Below are positions 43,156 to 52,952 of a stretch of DNA of 64,000 nucleotides, piece by piece. This DNA is from Klebsiella variicola. GTDB lineage: Bacteria > Pseudomonadota > Gammaproteobacteria > Enterobacterales > Enterobacteriaceae. The DNA is taken from the NCBI RefSeq assembly GCF_000828055.2, contig NZ_CP010523.2, positions 3,968,001 through 4,032,000 of the forward strand, written 5' to 3'. Numbering within the stretch: position 1 is the stretch's first letter; every line of letters starts with the position of its first letter. The position numbers were made by a program, and so were the translations under genes. The notes beneath the pieces are model-generated. The model did no database searches. It was given only the letters and a program-made list of their open reading frames with translations, and was not told the origin of the DNA.

Positions 43156-44397
43156 TTAACTTTCGTTGACGATTTCCGGGCGCTGGAAACGGCGCAGCTC
43201 GCGTAGCAGCCCCACCAACAGCACGCCGACGAGGGCCAGCGCCCAGCCGCTGGCGCTGGCGGATGCCGCCGGGGTCATCACCGCCCCTAATCCGCCGAGC
43301 AGCGCCGCGCCGATGGCGTCGCCGGTGACGTTTTGCGCGGTCCACAGACCATTAATCCGCCCGAGCATATTTTCCGGCGTCTGGGTCTGGATCAGGGTGT
43401 ACTGCAGCAGCGAGCTAATAGCGCTCAGCCAGCCAAACAGCGCCAGGCACAGCGCGCCCAACGCCCAGTGCGGCATCAGGCTGAACAGCGCAATGGCGAC
43501 AAACGATCCCACCGTGGTCGCCAGCATCAGCGCACCCGGCCGCACCGTCTGGGCCAGTTGGCCGCTGGTCAACGCCCCCAGCGCCGCACCGAGCGGAATA
43601 GCGGCATACAGCAGGCCAATCTGTCCGGCCGACATCTGCCAGCTCCCGGCCAGCGCCGGATAGAGCACCCGCACCGCGCTGGCCATGGTCAGCAGACCGC
43701 CAAGCAGCGCAATCCCGCCGATAAGCGGGCTCTGACAGAGGAAGGTCAGCCCCGCCAGCAGAGATCGCAGCGGATGCTCGCGCGGCTGCGGAGGCGGCGG
43801 CAGCTGCGGCAGACGCAGCAGGGTTAAGGTGGTGATAAAGGTCCCCGCCGCCGCCAGGCCGAAGTTCCAGGCCACGCCGCCGGTGGCCAGCAGCAGGCCA
43901 CCGATCATCGGCGAAATCACCGAGCCAAGGCGCACCGTCAACATAGTGATGGCCCCGGCCTGCATCAGGTTTTCCCGCCCCACCAGCGCCGGGGTCGCCG
44001 CCAGCAGCGCGGTCACCCCCAACGAGGCGAAGAACCCGTCCCAGATCCCCAGCAGGTAGATCGCCGCCAGCGACGGCTCCGGCAGCAGGGCGTTCAGACA
44101 CAGACCGACAAAGCCCACGCCGCAGGTGCCGCGCGCCAGCAGGATCAGGCGTTTACGTTCATAGCGGTCAGCCAGCACGCCCCCCACCATCAAGCCAACA
44201 AACATCGACGCGCCGGTCAGCGTCACCGACAGCCCGACCTGCCAGGTCGAATGGGTCATCATCTGGATCTGGACCGGAATGGCCACGCCCAGCAGGCCAA
44301 GCGACAGAATAGAGATAAAGCGAGCGATAAAAACGGCGCGAAACGCCGGGTGAGTTTTCAGCAGGCTGAGATTGAGCAGCCAGGATTGTCGGTTCAT
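43156..44397 (-). CDS. entS: enterobactin exporter EntS
   Basis: MFS exporter of 413 aa with about twelve spans. It pumps enterobactin from cytoplasm to periplasm. The N-terminal [23 protein letters not shown], the MFS loop [14 protein letters not shown] and the later [18 protein letters not shown] match E. coli EntS. Divergent from fepD over a strong Fur box, and convergent with fepB. Confidence 0.97.
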   Translation of the reverse strand: MNRQSWLLNLSLLKTHPAFRAVFIARFISILSLGLLGVAIPVQIQMMTHSTWQVGLSVTLTGASMFVGLMVGGVLADRYERKRLILLARGTCGVGFVGLCLNALLPEPSLAAIYLLGIWDGFFASLGVTALLAATPALVGRENLMQAGAITMLTVRLGSVISPMIGGLLLATGGVAWNFGLAAAGTFITTLTLLRLPQLPPPPQPREHPLRSLLAGLTFLCQSPLIGGIALLGGLLTMASAVRVLYPALAGSWQMSAGQIGLLYAAIPLGAALGALTSGQLAQTVRPGALMLATTVGSFVAIALFSLMPHWALGALCLALFGWLSAISSLLQYTLIQTQTPENMLGRINGLWTAQNVTGDAIGAALLGGLGAVMTPAASASASGWALALVGVLLVGLLRELRRFQRPEIVNES

Positions 44398-44472
44398 TAC
44401 AGCGCCTTGTCGTTATTTTTAATACCCTTTTTACTGTGGGTCATGCTACCATAGCTGAATAAAATCGATAAC

Positions 44473-44491
44473 GATAATTACTATCATTATC
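44473..44491. promoter_or_regulatory. Fur box between entS and fepD
   Basis: GATAATTACTATCATTATC matches the 19-bp Fur consensus at 16 of 19 positions and is the best Fur site in the window. It lies 18 bp before the chosen fepD start and 75 bp from entS, so both are expected to be iron-repressed. Confidence 0.88.
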
Positions 44492-44509
44492 ATATCAGGG
44501 ATGTCAGTT

Positions 44510-45517
44510 ATGTCGTTTTCTACGACCGCGGTACGCTCTGTCGCCGTGCCCGGATTGTTGCTGTTACTCGCCTTAGCCGCCGCGCTTAGCCTGACCATCG
44601 GCGCCAAATCGTTGCCGATCGGCACGGTATTCACCGCCTTCAGCGGAACCTGTCAAAGCGCCGACTGCACCATCGTGCTGGACGCGCGCCTGCCGCGTAC
44701 CCTGGCCGGTCTGCTGGCCGGCGTCGCCCTCGGTCTCGCCGGCGCGCTGATGCAAACGCTCACCCGCAACCCGCTGGCCGACCCCGGCCTGCTGGGGGTC
44801 AACTCCGGCGCCAGCTTCGCCATCGTCCTCGGCGCGGCGCTGTTCGGGATCACCTCCCCGCAGGAGCAACTGCTGCTGGCGTTTTGCGGCGCGCTCTGCG
44901 CCTCGCTGCTGGTGGCCTTTACCGGCAGTCAGGGCGGCGGCCAGCTGAGCCCGGTGCGCCTCACCCTCGCCGGGGTCGCCCTTGCGGCGGTGCTGGAGGG
45001 GCTGTCCAACGGCATCGCCCTGCTCAACCCGGACGTCTACGATCAGCTGCGCTTCTGGCAGGCCGGTTCGCTGGATATCCGCACCCTGCAGACGCTGAAA
45101 ATTGTCCTGCTGCCGGTGGTGATGGCGGGGATCGCCGCCCTGCTGCTGAGCCGGGCGCTTAACAGCCTGAGCCTCGGCAACGATACCGCCACCGCCCTCG
45201 GCAGCCGCGTCGCCCGCACCCAGCTGATCGGCCTGATCGTCATCACCGTCCTGTGCGGCAGCGCCACCGCCGTCGTCGGCCCCATCGCCTTTATCGGCCT
45301 GATGATGCCGCATATGGCGCGCTGGCTGGTGGGGGCCGATCATCGCTGGTCGCTGCCGGTCACCCTGCTCGCCACCCCGGCCCTGCTGCTGTTTGCCGAC
45401 GTGATTGGCCGCCTGCTGGTGCCCGGCGAACTGCGGGTATCGGTGGTGAGCGCCTTTCTCGGCGCGCCGGTGCTGATCTGGCTGGTGCGCCGCCAGCCGC
45501 GGGGAGGTGGCCTGTGA
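44510..45517 (+). CDS. fepD: ferric enterobactin ABC permease FepD
   Basis: FecCD-family inner-membrane permease, 335 aa. I prefer the second ATG (44510), because AGGG at 44497-44500 is then 9 bp upstream. For the first ATG at 44501 it would have no spacing. Conserved segments GALMQTLTRNPLADPGLLGVN and GPIAFIGLMMPHMARWLVG are seen. It forms a heterodimer with FepG, whose GTG start overlaps its stop. Confidence 0.97.
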   Translation: MSFSTTAVRSVAVPGLLLLLALAAALSLTIGAKSLPIGTVFTAFSGTCQSADCTIVLDARLPRTLAGLLAGVALGLAGALMQTLTRNPLADPGLLGVNSGASFAIVLGAALFGITSPQEQLLLAFCGALCASLLVAFTGSQGGGQLSPVRLTLAGVALAAVLEGLSNGIALLNPDVYDQLRFWQAGSLDIRTLQTLKIVLLPVVMAGIAALLLSRALNSLSLGNDTATALGSRVARTQLIGLIVITVLCGSATAVVGPIAFIGLMMPHMARWLVGADHRWSLPVTLLATPALLLFADVIGRLLVPGELRVSVVSAFLGAPVLIWLVRRQPRGGGL

Positions 45518-46506
45518 TTGCCCCGTCCCGCCGCCTGATAGCCAGTTGCCTGGTGCTGATGGCCGCCAGCCTGCTGATTTCCCTGCTCGGGCTGGCGCAA
45601 GGCCCGGTGCCCCTGACGATTGACCAGGTGTTCTCGGCGCTGTTCGGCGATGCGCCGCGCAACGTCGCGATGGTGGTGAACGAATGGCGGCTGCCGCGGG
45701 TGTTAATGGCGCTGCTCATCGGCGCCGCGCTCGGCGTCAGCGGCGCCATTTTCCAGTCGCTGACCCGCAACCCGCTCGGCAGCCCGGACGTGATGGGCTT
45801 TAACACCGGCGCCTGGAGCGGCGTGCTGGTGGCGATGGTCCTCTTCGGCCAGAACCTGACGGCGATTGCTCTGGCGGCGATGGCCGGCGGGGTGTTGACC
45901 TCGCTGGTGGTCTGGCTGCTGGCCTGGCGCAACGGGATCGAGACCTTCCGCCTGATCATTATCGGCATCGGCGTGCGCGCCATGCTGGTGGCATTCAACA
46001 CCTGGCTGCTGCTGCGCGCCTCGCTGGAGACCGCCCTTTCTGCGGGCCTGTGGAACGCCGGATCGCTTAACGGCCTGACCTGGGGTAAAACCTGGCCGTC
46101 GGCGCCGCTGATCCTGCTGATGCTGGTGAGCAGCGCCCTGCTGGTTCGCCGGATGCGACTGCTGGAGATGGGCGACGATACCGCCTGCGCGCTGGGGGTA
46201 CAGGTCGAGCGTTCGCGCCTGCTGCTGATGCTGGTGGCGGTGGTGCTCACCGCCGCCTCGACGGCGCTGGCCGGGCCGATCTCATTTATTGCGCTGGTGG
46301 CGCCGCATATCGCCCGCCGCCTGAGCGGCACGGCCCGCTGGGGACTGACCCAGTCGGCCCTGTGCGGCGCGCTGCTGCTGGCGCTGGCCGATTACGGCGC
46401 CCAGCGGCTGTTTATGCCGTGGCAGCTGCCGGTTGGCGTGTTAACCGTCAGCCTCGGCGGTATTTACCTTATTGCATTGTTGATTCAGGAGTCCCGCAAA
46501 AAATGA
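45514..46506 (+). CDS. fepG: ferric enterobactin ABC permease FepG
   Basis: Second FecCD-family permease, 330 aa from the GTG at 45514 that overlaps the fepD stop (GTGA). This gives the same length as E. coli FepG. Marks are GAIFQSLTRNPLGSPDVMGFN and GPISFIALVAPHIARRLSG. Its stop overlaps the fepC start (ATGA), so the three fep transport genes are translationally coupled. Confidence 0.97.
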   Translation: MIAPSRRLIASCLVLMAASLLISLLGLAQGPVPLTIDQVFSALFGDAPRNVAMVVNEWRLPRVLMALLIGAALGVSGAIFQSLTRNPLGSPDVMGFNTGAWSGVLVAMVLFGQNLTAIALAAMAGGVLTSLVVWLLAWRNGIETFRLIIIGIGVRAMLVAFNTWLLLRASLETALSAGLWNAGSLNGLTWGKTWPSAPLILLMLVSSALLVRRMRLLEMGDDTACALGVQVERSRLLLMLVAVVLTAASTALAGPISFIALVAPHIARRLSGTARWGLTQSALCGALLLALADYGAQRLFMPWQLPVGVLTVSLGGIYLIALLIQESRKK

Positions 46507-47297
46507 GTGCTGTCCCCTCCCGTTTGCGCGGCGAGCAGTTAACCCTGGCCTACGGTAACAAGACCATCGCCGAGTCGCTGAACGTGACCATCCCTGACGG
46601 CCACTTCACCGCCATTATCGGCCCCAACGGCTGCGGCAAGTCAACGCTGTTGCGCACCCTCAGTCGCCTGATGACGCCGGCCAGCGGCCACGTCTGGCTC
46701 GACGGCGCGCAGATCCAGCAGTACGCCAGTAAAGAGGTTGCCCGCCGCATCGGGCTGCTGGCGCAGAATGCCACCACTCCTGGCGATATCACGGTGCAGG
46801 AGCTGGTGGCCCGTGGGCGCTATCCGCACCAGCCGCTGTTTACCCGCTGGCGCAAAGAAGATGAAGAAGCGGTGAACAAGGCGATGCGGGCGACCGGGAT
46901 CAGCGATCTGGCGCTGCAGAGCGTCGATACGCTTTCCGGCGGCCAGCGGCAGCGGGCGTGGATTGCGATGGTGCTGGCCCAGGAAACGGCGATTATGCTG
47001 CTGGATGAGCCAACCACCTGGCTGGACATCAGCCATCAGATCGACCTGCTGGAGCTATTGAGTGAGCTGAATCGCGAGAAGGGCTATACCCTGGCGGCGG
47101 TGCTGCACGATCTTAACCAGGCCTGCCGCTACGCCACCCACCTGATCGCCCTGCGCGACGGCAAGATCGTCGCCGAGGGGGCGCCGAAGGAGATCGTCAC
47201 CGCCGATCTGATTGAACGGATTTACGGTCTGCGCTGCACGATCATTGAAGATCCGGTGGCGCATACGCCGCTGGTGGTACCGCTGGGCCGCCGGTAA
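46503..47297 (+). CDS. fepC: ferric enterobactin ABC ATPase FepC
   Basis: ATPase of 264 aa. Walker A is GPNGCGKST, signature LSGGQRQRAWIAMVLA, Walker B IMLLDEPTTWLDI and the switch His in AAVLHDLNQACRYA. It powers FepDG import of ferric enterobactin. The start at 46503 overlaps the fepG stop. Convergent with entF across a short gap holding a palindromic half-element. Confidence 0.98.
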   Translation: MSAVPSRLRGEQLTLAYGNKTIAESLNVTIPDGHFTAIIGPNGCGKSTLLRTLSRLMTPASGHVWLDGAQIQQYASKEVARRIGLLAQNATTPGDITVQELVARGRYPHQPLFTRWRKEDEEAVNKAMRATGISDLALQSVDTLSGGQRQRAWIAMVLAQETAIMLLDEPTTWLDISHQIDLLELLSELNREKGYTLAAVLHDLNQACRYATHLIALRDGKIVAEGAPKEIVTADLIERIYGLRCTIIEDPVAHTPLVVPLGRR

Positions 47298-47309
47298 TCT
47301 CCTCTTTCG

Positions 47310-47338
47310 CCGGCTTGCGCTACGCTGAGCCGGGCTAC
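47310..47338. repeat. single palindromic element between fepC and entF
   Basis: Starting CCGGCTTGCGCTACGCT and ending AGCCGGGCTAC, this is the reverse complement of the first part of the 144-bp unit at 36149, with one mismatch. It lies in the 64-bp gap between convergent fepC and entF and could act as a bidirectional 3' hairpin. Confidence 0.7.
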
Positions 47339-47361
47339 CTGCTGTAGCCCGAACTCAACCG

Positions 47362-50300
47362 TTACCCCAGAATCTCCCTGACCACCGGGCCGATGGCTTC
47401 AAAGGCCTGCGGGGAGATAATGTCGACGTGGGCGCAGTTCTGGCTGAACACCTCCAGTTCCGCCACCCACGGGCCCCATACGACCTGCGGATCCATCCCC
47501 GCCTGCCGCGTCTTCTCCGCCACGAAAAGCGTCGCCTTGCCGTCAAACTTCGCGCTGTGGGCGGTGGTTAACAGCCGCACCGCATCGGCATAGTTACCTT
47601 CGATAGCGCTGAACAGCTCGCCGGAGGCTTGCCCTTGCTGGGCGGCGAGGAACGCTTCGCGCTCGCGGTCGATCTCCGCCAGTACCTCGGGATCCAGCCC
47701 GTTGGCCTCTTTCTCTGCCCAGTTTTGCGTCTCCGGCGGCCAGGTATCCAGCAGGCCGAGGAAGGCCACCGCTTCGCCGCGCTGGCGCAAGCGGGCGGCA
47801 ATCCCCTGGGCTAAGGTGCCGCCCAGCGAATACCCAAACAGGTAATAAGGGCCGTGCGGCTGCTGCGCCAGCAGCGTGCGCAGATGGTGCTCGCACACCT
47901 CGTCGAGGCTGGCGGCGCTGGCCATCGGCCCCTGCGGGCGCGGCGACTGAATACCGGTTATTGACCAGCGCGGGCTGAGATAGCGCGCCAGCACGCTGAA
48001 CTGCCAGGCGAAGCCGGAGGCCGGATGGAAGCAGAACAGCGTCGGGCCGTCGCTCTCGCGCAGCGGCAGAAGCGTATCCAGCCCCAGGCGCCGGGCCTGC
48101 TCATCGCTGAGATCGGCAGCCAGCAGCGCGCTCAGTTTGCCCACCGTCGAGGCCACCATCACCTGCCCCGGGGTCACCTGCCGCGCCAGCTGGCGGCTGA
48201 GCTGTGCCGCCAGACGCATCGCCAGCAGAGAATGACCGCCGAGGGCGAAGAAATCGGCGTCGATATCGTTCACCTCGCAGCCCAGCAGCTGGCTGAAGGC
48301 CGTGGCGACAAGGGTTTCCATCCCGGGCTCCGGCGGCCGGCCGCTGCGCTCCCCGCCGAGGGTCGGCAGCGGCAGCGCTTTGCGGTCCAGTTTGCCGTTG
48401 GCGCTAAGCGGCAGCTCAGCGAGCTGCATCAGCACCACCGGCACCATATGCGGCGGCAGCTGTTCCGCCAGCCGCGCTTTCAGCGCCGCGGTATCCAGCG
48501 GCAGGCCGGAGTCAGAGACCAGATAGCCCACCAGCTGTCGGGCATCGCCGCCGGTCGCCGCCGCCTGATTGAAGACGCAGGCGTGACTCACCGCCTGCGC
48601 CACGTCCGGCAGGCCCGACATCACCCGGTCAATCTCGCCAAGCTCGATGCGCTGCCCGCGGATCTTCAGCTGGTCGTCGCTGCGGCCAAGATACTCCACC
48701 GCGCCGTTCGTCAGCCAGCGCGCCACGTCGCCGGTGCGATACATCCGCTCACCGGGGGCAAACGGGTCGGCGATAAAGCGGCTGGCGGTGAGGTCCGGAC
48801 GTCCCAGATAGCCCTGCGCCAGCTGGATGCCGGTGAGATAAAGATCCCCCGCCACCCCCGGCGGCACCGGGCGCATCGCGGCATCGAGAATGCGCAGCCC
48901 GGTGTTCCACACCGGCCAGCCAATCGGCACGCTGCTGCCGGTCACCGCCGCCAGCTCAGATCCGCAGGCCGGGTACCAGCTGACGTCCACCGCCGCTTCC
49001 GTCGGGCCGTACAGGTTATGCAGCGGCGCGCCGGTTAAGCGCTCCCATTCACGACACAATTCCGTCGGCAGCGCTTCGCCGCTGCAGAATACCCGCCGCA
49101 GCGTGCGGCAGGCAGCGACGCTGTCGGCATCCAGCGAGGCGACAAACGCCGCCAGCATCGACGGCACAAAGTGGGTGGTGGTCACGCCGTAGCGGGCGAA
49201 GAACTGCTGCATCGCCTGCGGGTCGCGGTGCGCCTCCGGCTCGGCCATCACCAGCTGCGCGCCGGCGATAAACGGCCACCAGAACTCCCACACCGACACG
49301 TCGAAACTGCACGGCGTTTTCTGCGCCACCACGTCGTCGGCAGATAACGGATAGCGATCCTGCATCCACAGCAGGCGGTTGACGATGGCGGTCTGGCCGA
49401 CCATCACCCCTTTCGGCCGTCCGGTGGAGCCGGAGGTAAAGATGATGTAGGCGGTATGCTCCGGTTTTGACAGCGCCAGCGGCGCGTCATCCCCGGCGGC
49501 CAGCGGCTGCTGATAGCAGAGGCTTTCCAGCCCCGGAATATCGCTGAAGCGGGCCAGTTGATCCGCCGAGGTGATCAGCAGCGACGGCCGGGCGTCTTCC
49601 AGCATCATCCGCAGGCGGTCGTCCGGGTAGCCGGTGTCCAGCGGCAGCCAGGCGGCCCCCGCTTCGACAATGCCATGCAGCGCCAGGGTCAGGAACACCG
49701 AGCGCGGCAGGGCCACCGCCACGCTGTCGCCCGGCTTCACGCCGCGCTGACGCAGCAGCTGCGCGAGCGCCACCACCTGCTGACGCATCTCGCGATAGCT
49801 GAACTGCCAGTGGGCGTCCGCCAGCGCCGGGGCATCCGGGGTCTTCCGCGCCTGGTCGGCCACCAGCGCGCTGAGGGTGGTGGCAGGCAGCGGCACAGCG
49901 GTATCGTTGACCGCCGCCAGCCGGGCCAGCTCATCGGCGGAGAGCATTTCTGCTTCGCCGCAGCGCAGCGCCGGATCGGCGGCGAACTGCGCCAGCAGCG
50001 CGGTCAGTCTCGCCACATGGCGACGGAGCTCGGCTTCATCGTACCGGGCCTTGTTGGCGAGGATCTCCAGCGACAGCCCGCCGGTTTCATCCGGGAACAG
50101 CGCCAGCTCGAGATCGTTGACCGGGCCGGTGGCGAGGGTGTGGGTCAGTGCCTGCACACCATCGATATCCAGCTGGTAATCAAAGACTTTGACGTTCAGC
50201 ACCGGGCCGAACAGCGGTTCGTCCCCTGCCGCTTTACCGCTGTCGCGAACGATCTGTTCGGCGTCATAGCGCTGATGGCGGCGCATCTTTTTCAACTGAG

Positions 50301-51243
50301 CGGCGAGGCGCATCGCCAGGTCTGCCAGCGTCTCCTGGGCGTCAATATGCACCGCCAGAGGCAGGACATTGAGCACCGGCCCCGTCGAGGTCAGCGCGGC
50401 TGAACCCATCCGGCGCATAAAGATAAAGCCCGCCGCGTAGTCCATCCGGTTGCACAGGCGGCCCAGCCACAGCGTGGTGAGCGCCAGCGCCAGGTCAGCG
50501 GGCTGACACTGCGGCGCATGGCCAGCCAGACGGCGGAAGGCGTCGGCGTTCATCTCCAGCTTCATCCGCCAGATATCGCTCCCGGCGGCGCGTCCGCCCA
50601 GCGGCGCGGCAGAGAGTGAGGCTGGCGCCGGTAACGCCTGGCGCTGAGCCTGCCAGAAGGCTTTATCCCGCTGCCAGGCCTCGCTGCCGGCGTAGCGCTG
50701 GTACTCGTCCACCACCTCGGCGAAGGGGGTGAAAGGCGACTCAGGAGTGGCTTCCCCACGCTGCCAGGCGCGGTAAATGGCGGCGATCTGCCGGGTTATC
50801 GCCGGGAAGCTGAAGCCATCCACCAGCAAGTGGTGATATCGCTGATACCAGTACCAGCGGTCGTCGCCGACGCGCAGCAGCTGATGGCACACCAGCGGGT
50901 TGCCGCCGTCGACACGCAGATCCTGCGCCAGGTCCGCCTGCATCCGCTCCGTGGCGGCGCGATGCGGATCCGGCGCCGTACGCAGGTCAATGATCGACGG
51001 TTCGCCAAAGGTGCGGTCGGCCGCCACCCACTGCCAGACTTCCCCCTCCTCTTCCTCAAAGCGCAGGCTGAGGGTGTCCGCCTGCTGCAGACCGGCGACA
51101 ATCGCCTTACCCAGCAGCGCCGGGTCGAGCGCGCCGCGCAGTTCAACATAGTGGGCCACGCTCCAGGCGCCTGGCAGAGTGGAGAGGCGCTCGGCCATCC
51201 AGATCCCCGGCTGCGCGGCAACCAGCGGTAAACGAGTGGTCAT
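47362..51243 (-). CDS. entF: enterobactin synthase NRPS EntF
   Basis: Non-ribosomal peptide synthetase of 1293 aa, exactly the E. coli length when started at MTTRLPLVA (51243). Domains in order: condensation (HHLLVDGFS at about 138-146), adenylation for L-serine (IFTSGSTGRPKGVMV and YRTGDVARW), peptidyl carrier (ALGGHSLLAMRL) and thioesterase (FGYSLGGTLAQG). It activates serine, couples it to DHB from EntB, and trimerises and cyclises the product. It follows ybdZ, its MbtH-like helper, by 10 bp. Confidence 0.98.
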   Translation of the reverse strand: MTTRLPLVAAQPGIWMAERLSTLPGAWSVAHYVELRGALDPALLGKAIVAGLQQADTLSLRFEEEEGEVWQWVAADRTFGEPSIIDLRTAPDPHRAATERMQADLAQDLRVDGGNPLVCHQLLRVGDDRWYWYQRYHHLLVDGFSFPAITRQIAAIYRAWQRGEATPESPFTPFAEVVDEYQRYAGSEAWQRDKAFWQAQRQALPAPASLSAAPLGGRAAGSDIWRMKLEMNADAFRRLAGHAPQCQPADLALALTTLWLGRLCNRMDYAAGFIFMRRMGSAALTSTGPVLNVLPLAVHIDAQETLADLAMRLAAQLKKMRRHQRYDAEQIVRDSGKAAGDEPLFGPVLNVKVFDYQLDIDGVQALTHTLATGPVNDLELALFPDETGGLSLEILANKARYDEAELRRHVARLTALLAQFAADPALRCGEAEMLSADELARLAAVNDTAVPLPATTLSALVADQARKTPDAPALADAHWQFSYREMRQQVVALAQLLRQRGVKPGDSVAVALPRSVFLTLALHGIVEAGAAWLPLDTGYPDDRLRMMLEDARPSLLITSADQLARFSDIPGLESLCYQQPLAAGDDAPLALSKPEHTAYIIFTSGSTGRPKGVMVGQTAIVNRLLWMQDRYPLSADDVVAQKTPCSFDVSVWEFWWPFIAGAQLVMAEPEAHRDPQAMQQFFARYGVTTTHFVPSMLAAFVASLDADSVAACRTLRRVFCSGEALPTELCREWERLTGAPLHNLYGPTEAAVDVSWYPACGSELAAVTGSSVPIGWPVWNTGLRILDAAMRPVPPGVAGDLYLTGIQLAQGYLGRPDLTASRFIADPFAPGERMYRTGDVARWLTNGAVEYLGRSDDQLKIRGQRIELGEIDRVMSGLPDVAQAVSHACVFNQAAATGGDARQLVGYLVSDSGLPLDTAALKARLAEQLPPHMVPVVLMQLAELPLSANGKLDRKALPLPTLGGERSGRPPEPGMETLVATAFSQLLGCEVNDIDADFFALGGHSLLAMRLAAQLSRQLARQVTPGQVMVASTVGKLSALLAADLSDEQARRLGLDTLLPLRESDGPTLFCFHPASGFAWQFSVLARYLSPRWSITGIQSPRPQGPMASAASLDEVCEHHLRTLLAQQPHGPYYLFGYSLGGTLAQGIAARLRQRGEAVAFLGLLDTWPPETQNWAEKEANGLDPEVLAEIDREREAFLAAQQGQASGELFSAIEGNYADAVRLLTTAHSAKFDGKATLFVAEKTRQAGMDPQVVWGPWVAELEVFSQNCAHVDIISPQAFEAIGPVVREILG

Positions 51244-51253
51244 TGTCAGCTCC

Positions 51254-51457
51254 TTATGACGCATGATGGGCGGGGGTCAGGGTTGACCAGTTGGCCGCCA
51301 GCCAGGCGTTGCAGGCCTCGGCCGACTGCGGGGGGCACACCACCGCCCAGCCGGCAGGCAGGTCGCAGTGCGCCGGCCACAGGCTGTACTGCTGCTGATC
51401 ATTGCGCAGAATGTAAAACTGCCCTTGCGGATTGTCGAAGGGGTTACTGAATTGCAT
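51254..51457 (-). CDS. ybdZ: MbtH-like protein YbdZ
   Basis: MbtH-family protein of 67 aa that binds and stabilises the adenylation domain of EntF. It shows the family pattern NPFDNPQGQFYILRND followed by SLWP and PAGW, with the three conserved Trp positions. It lies between fes and entF on the same strand, 27 bp after fes. Confidence 0.96.
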   Translation of the reverse strand: MQFSNPFDNPQGQFYILRNDQQQYSLWPAHCDLPAGWAVVCPPQSAEACNAWLAANWSTLTPAHHAS

Positions 51458-51484
51458 ATCAAACTCCTGTCGTAAAGCGCGGTG

Positions 51485-52693
51485 CTAAGGGTGCGACAGC
51501 AGAGGCTGCCAGAGCTGGATAAGCCCTGCCGTCAGCCCGCCGCGCCAGCAAAGCGCATCATGCCCGCCGTCAACCTGACGCCAGAAAATCGTCTGCTGTG
51601 TCGTAGTGAGTTGCGCCAACAGCGCCTGGTTGGCGCGAAAAATAATCGGTTCACGCTGGCCCGCTTCCAGCCAGATGCGCAGCCCGGCCGCGGACACCTC
51701 ACCCTGGCGAAGCTGTTCGCCGATAAAGCCCGTCCCGCAGCCATCGCGATGCGGCCACCAGTAGGAGCCTGACTGGCTGAGTACGCAGCCAAAGCGCTGC
51801 GGCCAGTTGAGGGCGGCGAACATCGCCGCCAGGCCGCCGAAGCTTTGCCCGGCCACCACTGTCCGCTCCGGGCGGTCGCTGAACGGGGCATGGCCGCGGA
51901 TCAGCGGCAGGAGCTCCTCCTGCACCGCCAGCCAGAAATCGCGGTGACAGGGCAGCTCAACCCCGCGGCGCTGGTTGTCGATCGCATCGATCAGCAGGTA
52001 GACCGCCGGCGGCAGACTCCCCTCGTTGGTCAGCGCGGCCAGCGGCGACCACACCGGCATGCTCTCGGCCCAGAACTGGCCGTCGAGCAGGATCGCCAGG
52101 GGCCGCGTTTGCGGGTCGACGGCCTCGCCGGTGGTGTAGATCCAGACCCGGCGATGGTTGCCCAGACGCGCGCTGCGCCACTCAAGGCATCGGGCGGGAG
52201 GATGCGCCTCATTAAACTGGTCCCAGCCGGGCTGCGCGGGCGCCTGCGGCATCTCCAGGGCCGACACGCCATGGCCGCGTCCGCCCTGCCAGCTGTGCGG
52301 GTTTAGCGGATCGGCTATCGCCCGCGGCAGCAGTTTGCGCCAGCCTTCGCGCAGCAGCGCGCGGTCGGGCGCGTCAGCGCTGAACACCTCAGGGGAAAAA
52401 TCATCGTCACGGTCGGAGGGAATAAAACAGTAGCTACCGCGCCAGGTCGGCGACAGGGTGGTTCGCCAGGACCAGGCGTCGGTCCCGGGCAGACGCGTCA
52501 GCGATTGCGGCCGCGCATTCTGATGGTGGTCGGTCACGCCGGTGATATAGAGCCATACCCGACGGCGCGGAGAGTGCGTTTCATCCCCCGCCGGATCCCG
52601 CCACCAGAACGTCACCTCGATGACGCCATCCACTGCGCGGCACTGCGGCCCCTGCAGGGTTTGCCACCACTCCTCGCTTCCTGTCCTTAACAT
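51485..52693 (-). CDS. fes: enterochelin esterase Fes
   Basis: Cytoplasmic esterase of 402 aa. It hydrolyses the ester ring of imported ferric enterobactin to release iron. The N-terminal enterochelin-esterase domain is followed by an alpha/beta hydrolase domain with the nucleophile motif AGQSFGGLAAM and a late GGHDALCWRGGL holding the catalytic His. First gene of fes-ybdZ-entF and divergent from fepA, with Fur-like boxes between. Confidence 0.97.
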   Translation of the reverse strand: MLRTGSEEWWQTLQGPQCRAVDGVIEVTFWWRDPAGDETHSPRRRVWLYITGVTDHHQNARPQSLTRLPGTDAWSWRTTLSPTWRGSYCFIPSDRDDDFSPEVFSADAPDRALLREGWRKLLPRAIADPLNPHSWQGGRGHGVSALEMPQAPAQPGWDQFNEAHPPARCLEWRSARLGNHRRVWIYTTGEAVDPQTRPLAILLDGQFWAESMPVWSPLAALTNEGSLPPAVYLLIDAIDNQRRGVELPCHRDFWLAVQEELLPLIRGHAPFSDRPERTVVAGQSFGGLAAMFAALNWPQRFGCVLSQSGSYWWPHRDGCGTGFIGEQLRQGEVSAAGLRIWLEAGQREPIIFRANQALLAQLTTTQQTIFWRQVDGGHDALCWRGGLTAGLIQLWQPLLSHP

Positions 52694-52749
52694 TCTGTCA
52701 TTAACCCTATGTATAGCGTGACTTTTTTAATTAATTGTAATTCTTTATT

Positions 52750-52780
52750 GATAATATTATTGATAACTATTTGCATTTGC
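52750..52780. promoter_or_regulatory. overlapping Fur-like boxes between fes and fepA
   Basis: Two 19-mers, GATAATATTATTGATAACT (52750-52768) and GATAACTATTTGCATTTGC (52762-52780), each match the Fur consensus at 12 of 19 positions, and they overlap by 7 bp. They lie in the AT-rich divergent promoter region of fes and fepA. Overlapping weak boxes are common in ent/fep promoters. Confidence 0.65.
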
Positions 52781-52952
52781 AATAGCGTATTAGCGCGCCG
52801 TGGGAAGCGCGTCTTTCACAAAACATGTCGAAGAGAGCTTATTCAGCTAGCGACGGAGTGCCTTTGCCCTCTTCCGGCAACATTTATGCCGCCTCCCCTC
52901 CCGGTGGGAAGGGGCGTTTGGGGAACGTGGCGACTAAAGAGCAGGAATAACA